A program made the translations under genes and the position numbers. Positions 56,909 through 64,000 of a stretch of 64,000 bases of DNA are shown here, piece by piece. Position 1 is the first letter of the stretch. Each line of letters begins with the position of its first letter. Source of the stretch: Buxus sempervirens (Eukaryota > Streptophyta > Magnoliopsida > Buxales > Buxaceae); assembly GCA_947561395.2 (NCBI GenBank), contig OX387184.1, positions 10,830,205-10,894,204 of the forward strand, read 5' to 3'. The notes beneath the pieces are model-generated. The model was not told where the DNA came from, made no database searches, and saw only the letters and a program-made list of their open reading frames with translations.

Positions 56909-59603
56909 TTGTAAATCTGTTTTACTTGTGTCGATCCTGAATGGGAAATAATGCCTATCTTTTTGTAAATTATTTCGAAATATGTGACTTAATCTTAAAA
57001 AATGGGGAAAAGAGATGGATAAGGTATATAGGGTTCCGGATTAGAGAGAAGAATGCCGCATGGCAAGGGGTAGTGTAAATGTACTAAGGGTAGATCGAAA
57101 GTGATGGTTCATGTTCTGCCATCAGTGCGCCCTCACCGGACCTTTAATCAGCGCCATTGATGCGTCGACCCTTTGGGGGAGAAAGTGATGGTCCCGCCAC
57201 CAGTGGTGGGTGGTTAATGATGCGTGATGATGAATGAGATGGATCAGAATGGATGAGTCAGTGGTCAAACCCCCAAAAATTTTTTTTTTTTGTTGATTTA
57301 ATTTTGTAATGGGAATTATTATAGTTTTTTTTTTAAAAAAAATATGAAAAATTGGTTTTTAGTGGCACTTTTCAAAAAATAATCCACATTCAATCACTTA
57401 AATCTTGATAATTGTAAATTAATAATACTTTTATAACATAATTAAAAACCAGTATCATTTCACTATTCACAATAAGACTTCTTCCAAAAATCCAGAAACC
57501 ATTTGTTAACATTAAAAAAAATCTCATTTCTCAAATATTTTCAAAAGGCATAACAAAAAACCAATCTCCCCATAGGTTCTGGACGGTAATAATTGTGGAA
57601 GAAGCCGGTCAAACCAGGTTTGACTGAATCGAAGGGCACGAGATGTGTGTTTCACCGGAATTCCTAATATGCCCTCTACGTACGGTCCCAACCCAAACGC
57701 GGTCGGTCCCCCTTCCTTCGCCAGGTACCTGAAAATGACCAAACGATCCTTCCACCTAAAACGAAACACGCCCATAAAGTGGTCAGGACACCGGGGGCCA
57801 ACAACCATTTTCGTTTTTCCTGGTCTCGACTAATAAAGATGGGAATCCGGGTTGACAACAATGCCCTTCCTTCAGCTGCTGTGCATTGGAATTGAAAGGT
57901 TTCAAGAGCAAATGTTATCTAAGACCATATCATTTGGACCCTCTCGCTGGAAAATCCGTTGGTTCAACGACAATGCATGTGTTCACGTCAGCTTCACATT
58001 CCTATGTGGATACATACATTATTGTTGGACCACCAGATCTTCCAGCCTACGGCTCTAGCAGATTTCAAGTCATGTTATCTTACGCGCCGGATGTTGTGGA
58101 AACTTTGGTAAAGGAGGAAGCCTTTTTAGTTGTTCGGAAGTGAAAAACAACAGATTGGCATGAAATAAACGCCAAGACTGGGTAATGGCAGTAGCATCAT
58201 ACTTTAAAGAGGGGGTGGTATCATATTCTTAGGGGTTACTTTACTAGGAGCCGTTACTAGCGGAAAAGACAATACTTTACAGCACATAAAGAGGGCTACA
58301 AGATGAACTAAAAACTAATAGGAGCCACTCCCTGCTACCAAAAAACGGTGCAAAAAAGAGATAATATTCTTGCTCGAAGCACGTGGATTGGGGTCCCTTT
58401 CAGAATCTCATCGACCACAGAATCACTCCCTTGATCTTTTTGGTCTATTGGGAAGCGTGTCAACAATTATGTACGATTTTTTTTAAAAGGTCCTTATCGT
58501 TCGATGTAGAGGCATTATTAACATAGGGTTAAAATAGTCAAAACTAAGGATTAAATCGCTTGGACCTATAAAATGGGTCTGGTCGTGATCAATGCCATGT
58601 AGCAATATGGGCTGTCTTTACTATTTGTTATAAAGACATCACTAATATAAGGTTAAACTAGTCAAAACTTGAGATTGAATCATCTAGGTTGGAATTGTAA
58701 AATGGGTCCATCCAACTGTAACCAATGCCACGTGGCAACATGGGCTGCATGGCATAAAAAACTTCACGATATGATAAGCATAAGCAATATTGTATTGATT
58801 GTAAGTTAGTAAACCGAGAGCGTTTAATCCAGTGGTTAATTAGCTTTAAGGGACTGCATTGGAAGAAAAGCAGTTGGAATTTGTCGAAACGAGGGAGGGG
58901 CTTTGGGAGTGGAGGAATTGGATAGGAGTGGGTGGAGAGATTCTCTCCATGAGTAGAGATGTGTTTTAAAACTCTCAAGGCCATTAAACTCATCCATTTT
59001 AAGCCATTTGTTTATAATTCTCCATCATCGCTTTCGATAATATGTCTTGAGGAACCCCCATTTTGTCTGCTCACGTTTGGACTCCACTCATCTTTCCTTC
59101 TCTTTCCCTCTCTTTTGCTTCTTTCGCCGTACCAGTGTTGCTAACTCCTTCCTGCCTTCTAGAAAGCTTATTGACAGTAACCCTAATCTTACGTATTATA
59201 TTATTAACATAAAATAATCCTTTATTTTAACATAAACCTGGTTTAATTTATATATCGCATTTATACATGTTACACACTCAAGTGACATCGAAGATCTGAA
59301 CAGAATCAAAATTGTGATTATTTTAAATCCAATTCCTACAATCAGATTTGTGATGGACGTAATCGGAATAAATTTTAATCAGATTCGTATCCAGGCCCGA
59401 ATCGTTTCTAACTAACGTTTACCCAAGCCCAAAATTCCCGATTGGTTTGGTCTACGTGATACAATCCCATTAGGTAAGATCCCGTGACCTGCCTCCAAAG
59501 AACGTTTACCAAACGGCGTCTAAAATATCACTGGTAAGTGGGGTTTGGTGCTGCACAATTTGAATTTTGTTCAACCCAATCCTACCCTAAGCTAGTAGTA
59601 TTG
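56909..59603. other. Intergenic DNA
   Basis: No gene recognised. Contains T/A homopolymer runs (about 57280-57345) and an imperfect tandem duplication of about 125 bp (58507-58748). Short ORFs show no family features. Confidence 0.6.
58507..58748. repeat. About 125-bp imperfect tandem duplication
   Basis: Two diverged copies share GGTTAAA(A/C)TAGTCAAAACT, AAAATGGGTC and a CAATGCCA(T/C)GT(A/G)GCAA...ATGGGCTG end. Confidence 0.75.
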
Positions 59604-59612
59604 CCAATTTGC

Positions 59613-59840
59613 GGGATGGAATCGTCTACCGCATGAAAATGCGGCAGACGATACTGCCCAAATGTGAACCGTGAGATGGGAGAGACGATACTGCCCAAAT
59701 GTGAACCGTGAGATGCTCCCATCTCACGGTTCACATTTTTCAAAATTTTTTTTGGTGAAAAAACAGCTCCCATTTCAATTTTTTTTTGTGAGGGGGCGGT
59801 ATTGTCCGCCGCATGAATATGCGGTAGACGATTTCAGCCC
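59613..59840. mobile_element. Mutator-like MITE with nested hairpins, 228 bp
   Basis: Ends GGGATGGAATCGTCTACCG and (reverse complement of right end) GGGCTGAAATCGTCTACCG. Direct 9-bp duplication CCAATTTGC at 59604-59612 and 59841-59849. Inside are a perfect 19-bp-arm hairpin (59697-59715 against 59720-59738, loop CTCC) and a CGTCTACCGCAT/ATGCGG(C/T)AGACG hairpin near each end. Confidence 0.85.
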
Positions 59841-59849
59841 CCAATTTGC

Positions 59850-61175
59850 CGCTCATTCATCTATGCACTTAATTACTAAATATGTTTAAAATATAAAATT
59901 TCCTTCATAAGCTTAAAATTTAAATTGAGCCATGCCACTCATGACACAGCCCAAAAAATTTAATGAGACATGGGCTGTGTTGGGCTACGATACTGACATT
60001 TGGCACAAAGCACAACAATCACTACTAGGGTTGTAACTCGGTCCAGTTAAAACCGAACCTGAACCAACCCAAACTGACTTTGTTTCGGTTTCCTATGGTA
60101 AGGAAAGAGGTAGGAGGAAACCATTTTGCAACTGTTAAAATTTTAAATGAATTGAGATTGGTATAACTATTATACCCTTTTATTAATAAAACTTAACAAT
60201 AAAGTGTAAGAACATGCATTTGACAGTTTTTTTTTTTTTTTTTGGTAGAAATGCATTTGACAAAGTTGAATATAATAGATGTCATGCTTTTCAGGGGACA
60301 GTTCTCTTTATATGTATATGTAGTACTACTACTCAGACCAAAGTAGATTCCCATAAGAACCGCGTATTTGGAAAGGTCGAGCCTGAACCAAATGGTATTA
60401 GCACCTAAAATTGACTTTAGTTCGGCCACCAATTTACCCAACTCAGCCATCCAAAATGCTTCAAATCAGCTCTACTTTGAACTTCACTGGATCCTGATTA
60501 TTGTAGTTTTGGAAAGCGAGAGAACAAGCGTGCTGCCTTTCTGGTGGTCCATGAAGATTTAAAAGAACCCACACCTTCTCTTGCAATCGAGTGCTGTCTA
60601 TCTTCAAACAAGATGCCAAGAAACCCTTAACTGGACGTGGAGACATTATGAGCTCAGCAGTTCAGCAGCTCAGCAATACTTTGTGTCTGAATCTACAAGT
60701 CATTATTTCTGGTTCATTGAGAGGCTTTGTCTGCACTCATGTCTTCAGTTGCAGGAGCTTCTAGCTAGGTGAGGCGTACTGTGTCTTTTACTCTGTTTCC
60801 AGACATCAACCATTACTCAAAACAGTAGAGATCCCTGACGCAGAACGCGACCTTAGCTTTGAGCCCTTGGCAGTTCTCTTCCCACCCAATACCTCAAGTC
60901 CTTTTCATTGTTCTATTGCTTGTGGTCGTCCTTTTGGCCTCGTTTCAGAACACAGACAAAAGGGTAACTTCTCTCATCCATAGTATCAGTTCAAACTAAG
61001 GCGCCATCATTGAAACCTGACCATATATTTTCAGCTTCCATTAATTGCAATCCTCTGCTTCTATATATATTATTTATCCTAATACAACCCCGTATTGGAG
61101 ATAACTATAAGTATATAATATAGGCATATAATATATCCACAATTTAAAACCAATTAAACAGCTATCAATGAGCAT
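59850..61175. other. Intergenic DNA
   Basis: No gene recognised; includes a T run (60228-60243). Around 60025-60075 a GTCCAGTTAAAACCGAACC-type sequence resembles common dispersed plant repeats. Confidence 0.55.
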
Positions 61176-62017
61176 TGTTAAGGAATATAATAAAATATGT
61201 AAAGTTCACCTCTGTTATAAGCTTGAGCTTTTTAGTAGAAGCGGTGTTCTACATGGTATCAGAGCCTTAGACAAACGCCAAGGTCTTGGGTTCAAACCTT
61301 CACTCCACCTGTTGAGAAAAAAATATTCCACATGTAGGGCCTCCCTAAAATGGGTTTGAGTCCGGCTCACACATGAGGGGAGTGTTAAGGAATATATTAA
61401 AGGGCTTTTTGCATTCATATTCATATCCCTACATTATGATATATTTACATCTATATCCTCTTGTTTTTACTATTTGTATTAATACCTCTCCATTTAGTAT
61501 AATTATTGCAAATATATCCTAATGTCAAATTCCTTTAACTTTTGTTATTTATTTTTATTAAATGACTAAATTAACCTTCTATAAAATGAAAAAATATATT
61601 AAATAGCCAAATGGCAAGGGGTCTAGATGGAATTCCAATAAAAAATTATTAATCGAACAAATTAATATCAATGACTTAAAGTATATATGTAATAAATATA
61701 ATAATATAAGGATCTAAATGAGTTTATAAGATAATTTAGGAGGATAAATGTAAAATATTTTTATTTATAGAAGGTTACTTTAGTCATTAAATAAAAATAA
61801 ACCGCAAAAGTTAGCGGATTTTAACGTTAGGGGTAAAATTGTAAAGATTATACAAAATAGAGGGATATAAATACAAATATTAAAAACAAGATGATATAGA
61901 TGTAAAATATAATATAATATAAAGACATGGATGCAAAAAGCCTTATATTAAATATATAAAGTTCACTGTTACTATCATTGTAAGAATAATCAAATTCTTC
62001 TTCCAATATTGTCTACA
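61176..62017 (+). mobile_element. TRIM-type LTR retrotransposon, 3' LTR split by a MITE
   Basis: A short 5' LTR (61176-61253, TGTTAAGG...TCTACA) is followed at once by the primer-binding site TGGTATCAGAGCC (61254-61266), complementary to initiator-Met tRNA. Then come 129 bp of non-coding interior ending in a purine tract (GAGGGGAG) and a 3' LTR from 61383. That LTR is interrupted at 61402-61943 and resumes to about 62017; removing the insert leaves about 84 bp. Tiny LTRs and no genes define a terminal-repeat retrotransposon in miniature. Confidence 0.85.
61402..61943. mobile_element. Mutator-like MITE nested in the TRIM 3' LTR, 542 bp
   Basis: Long inverted termini: GGGCTTTTTGCAT...ACATCTATATCCTCTTG at the left correspond to the reverse complement of CAAGATGATATAGATGT...ATGCAAAAAGCCT at the right, over about 90 bp. 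Direct 9-bp duplication TATATTAAA at 61393-61401 and 61944-61952. No coding capacity. Confidence 0.9.
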
Positions 62018-62689
62018 TGAAATGCTGCAAGAGCCCCCACTAGTTAAACTTACGACAAAGCTGTTTCTTTCAGTGGGAAAAGGTTGTCTAGGATTTGGAT
62101 AACAGGTGAAAGAAAGAGGTTACAGACCCCCAACCAGTGGCCTACAACTTAATGTTAATTTGGTGAGTCTACTTGATGATATCTACAGACACACCCACAC
62201 GCATATTTAACACGCACCACAACCAGTGGCCTACAACTTAATTTGGTGAGTCTACTTTGATATCTAGACACACCCTGACACCCACACGCATATTTAACAC
62301 GCACCACAACTATAAGGTGTTATCATTGACTATTTTTCTTTTTCTTTTTTTCTTTAATTTGGGTAAGCAAATGAGATTTCATAAATAAAGGAATGACCTT
62401 TTTTTTCTAGGCCTCCAAAGTGAATGATATGTGGGCCTCACAGGAATGTGTGGGATACCATCAAAAGGCTTAGCAGCCCAATAAGATACTAAACCTGTGA
62501 ACAGGACGACTGCTCTACTCACCAGACAAGTAACAGAGTGAAACAAAATGAGCTAAGGAAGTCGGCTGGGATCATCGATCGTCATTCCGACGATACAACA
62601 CTAATGAAGGAGAAACATATGCAAATCCTTGCAAGCGAGTTTAGGGTAGCTTAGTAAGATTCGCCATATATAGATGGCAGATTTCACGT
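62018..62689. other. Intergenic DNA with short tandem duplication
   Basis: A tandem duplication of about 89 bp spans about 62132-62309, with shared blocks ACCAGTGGCCTACAACTTAA and CACACGCATATTTAACACGC. The rest is unassigned. Confidence 0.7.
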
Positions 62690-63050
62690 ACGATTTAGTG
62701 GAGTATCTTTCATCTGTACCCTTCTACTTGAATGATCTTCAATCTTATATACTGGAGTATACGTTGGATCACTTTTTGAGGAGAGAAAATGTTCAGAAAT
62801 ATCTTATTGTTTCTTTCCTTCCATAAGTGCATGAAAGATGGTAGCTGCTAAGAGAGTTTTTTAATCTTCAAGATGAGGTCCCTTCCTTTGAAATTCTGAC
62901 ATTCCCAAATGATTCATCATCCCATATTCCTATGCTCCTCCATATATGCCACGCAATCTCAGAATGTATTTCCAGATTTTTCCATCAAATCACATGAGCA
63001 AACAGAGAGATTTTCAGATTTTCAATCCTACCAGAATCTAAAAACCAAGG
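62690..63050 (-). pseudogene. Decayed LINE fragment (zinc-binding/post-RT region)
   Basis: On the minus strand, broken frames give AWHIWRSIGIW and SFGNVRISKEGT, followed by ATIFHALW-like and KERNNKIF-like motifs. This is the order of the segment after the RT zinc-binding region in plant L1-type elements. Stops and frameshifts are present. The MITE at 63059 abuts it. Confidence 0.55.
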
Positions 63051-63058
63051 TCCATTAA

Positions 63059-63329
63059 GAGGTCATTTGGTAACGTTTTTTTTTAAACAGTTTGAAAACT
63101 AAAAACAGTTACAATTTTTTTTGGGTTTTTAAAAACAAGTGACAAGAAACCCGTTTGGTAATAATCACTATTGTTTGGGTTTTTGAAAACAGGTGACAAG
63201 AAACCTGTTCTGTAACAATTGATAAAAAAAACACAAAACGATTCAAGTTTTCAAAATCAACAAATATGCATTGTTATATAACTTGCAAGCCTATTAAACT
63301 ATAACAAATTTGCACACCAAACGCCACCC
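63059..63329. mobile_element. PIF/Harbinger-like MITE, 271 bp
   Basis: Ends GAGGTCATTTGG and CCAAACGCCACCC (reverse complement GGGTGGCGTTTGG), with direct TAA at 63056-63058 and 63330-63332. The interior carries GTGACAAGAAACC twice. A truncated inverted copy is at 34035-34242. Confidence 0.75.
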
Positions 63330-63332
63330 TAA

Positions 63333-63670
63333 AGTTAAAGACGAGCGAGTTATACCAAATCGGATTAACGGCTAATTTGGATATTTGAAGAGATACATGG
63401 TTACCAAGTCTGCGCCACGTGGCCAAATCTTAGGCGCACATCCCAAGCTATGGCGAATGTTGCAAATTCTGATTTTGAGCTGCACGTCTTAGTGCAGGAG
63501 AGTAACAAATTGTGATTAAAAATGAAATGGTGGGTCCCATCCCATATATTTTAATGAAATTTTTAACTATCACGAGCCAATCAAAAGCCTATTCCAGGTG
63601 ATGTTGGAGGGTTTTATGGCAGATGATACGAGCTCTCACATTGCCCATTAGAAGTTCAGAACCGCCGGAG
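63333..63670. other. Upstream region of the GNAT-like fragment
   Basis: No gene recognised; probably promoter or leader DNA of the sequence at 63671. Confidence 0.4.
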
Positions 63671-64000
63671 ATGGAGATTGACTAACTGGATGCCGGGAAT
63701 CGGAAGGGACTAGCGTTATCTTGGAGCTTGGACGAGATCCGACCAAGTGGACAAGCACAATAGAAGAGATTGTGAGATTGGATAGAAAATCTTCCCAAAG
63801 CACGAATCGCTTGCAAGAACGTTCGATGAAGAGCTAAGAAAGAAGAACTGTGGATTACTTTACTCGAATGTGGATGGAGAAGTAGTGGGCTATGTCATGT
63901 ATTCATGGCCGTCTTCCCTGTATGCCTCAATCACTAAACTTGTAGGTGCCCAACAATGCATCGCGAGGGTCCCGCGCTTCTTCCACTCAGATCTCTCCCT
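63671..64000 (+). pseudogene. GNAT-family N-acetyltransferase N-terminus, frame broken, cut by window end
   Basis: In successive frames the plus strand reads EGTSVILELGRDPTKWTSTI, then FPKHESLARTFDEELRKKN, then GLLYSNVDGEVVGYVMYSWP and ASITKL. These are the N-terminal helices and central strand of a plant GNAT acetyltransferase. The candidate ATG is 63671. Relative to that reading, one base seems missing near 63680 and another near 63788, so a single continuous frame does not exist. It could be a recent pseudogene, an assembly error, or a gene whose true start is elsewhere. The region after 63944 either stays open or enters an intron; the acetyl-CoA site lies beyond the window. Confidence 0.6.

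Noticed and set aside
57524-57861. Minus-strand ORFs of 61-94 codons
   Set aside because: No recognisable family motif, no splice-consistent extension, no promoter signal.
61254-61310. tRNA gene or tRNA-derived SINE
   Set aside because: TGGTATCAGAGCC and GGGTTCAAACC look tRNA-like, but no cloverleaf forms and the position right after a short LTR makes it a primer-binding site.

Overview
The window is nuclear DNA of a flowering plant, most likely a eudicot. Protein-coding genes are split by GT-AG introns that are AT-rich. The recognisable genes are plant families: a five-KH RNA-binding protein, xylulokinase, alpha-tubulin, PTS2-type peroxisomal malate dehydrogenase, and a BAM1-class receptor kinase. 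The spaces between them are filled with MITEs, LINE relics, a TRIM and a foldback-type minisatellite. No prokaryotic, organellar or viral gene was seen. The species cannot be fixed from the sequence.

Layout. 1-5943 (+): KH-domain gene of seven coding exons (703 aa). 5944-18420: gene-poor, with one PIF/Harbinger-like MITE (6822-7251), decayed L1-type LINE sequence (about 10790-12025, partly duplicated), an RTE-type reverse-transcriptase relic (about 12090-12830) and several local tandem duplications. 18510-26551 (+): xylulokinase, 11 exons, 558 aa. 27643-30136 (-): alpha-tubulin, 4 exons, 451 aa, convergent with xylulokinase. 30300-34250: a 0.9 kb MITE with an almost pure A/T core and a 5'-truncated LINE with target-site duplication.

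34300-45600 is the most unusual part. A gene of unknown function (36467-39075) joins an HMG-box-like N-terminus to a transposon-associated plant domain and carries three successive exons of exactly 78 bp. It is followed by a 2.2 kb foldback element (39308-41505) built from 22-bp minisatellite units inside inverted terminal repeats. Next comes a fragment of an LRR receptor kinase of subfamily VIII-1 with an internal stop (41975-42494, -). The block is bracketed by inverted copies of one 5'-leader-like segment: plus strand at about 34340-34625, minus strand at about 42984-43312 and 45112-45600.

46024-51525 (+): peroxisomal malate dehydrogenase, 9 exons, 356 aa, with an N-terminal PTS2 peptide on its own exon. 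52681-56012 (-): BAM1-like LRR receptor kinase, 2 exons, 1024 aa. 56500-64000: accessory DNA with a hAT MITE (8-bp TSD), two Mutator-like MITEs (9-bp TSD), a TRIM whose 3' LTR was split by one of them, a PIF-like MITE, a LINE relic, and at the right edge the start of a GNAT acetyltransferase whose frame appears broken twice.

The housekeeping genes are unrelated in pathway (RNA binding, pentose-phosphate entry, cytoskeleton, peroxisomal redox shuttle, meristem signalling); nothing suggests a gene cluster. All exon boundaries were inferred by eye from splice signals, reading phase and family knowledge, without transcripts.
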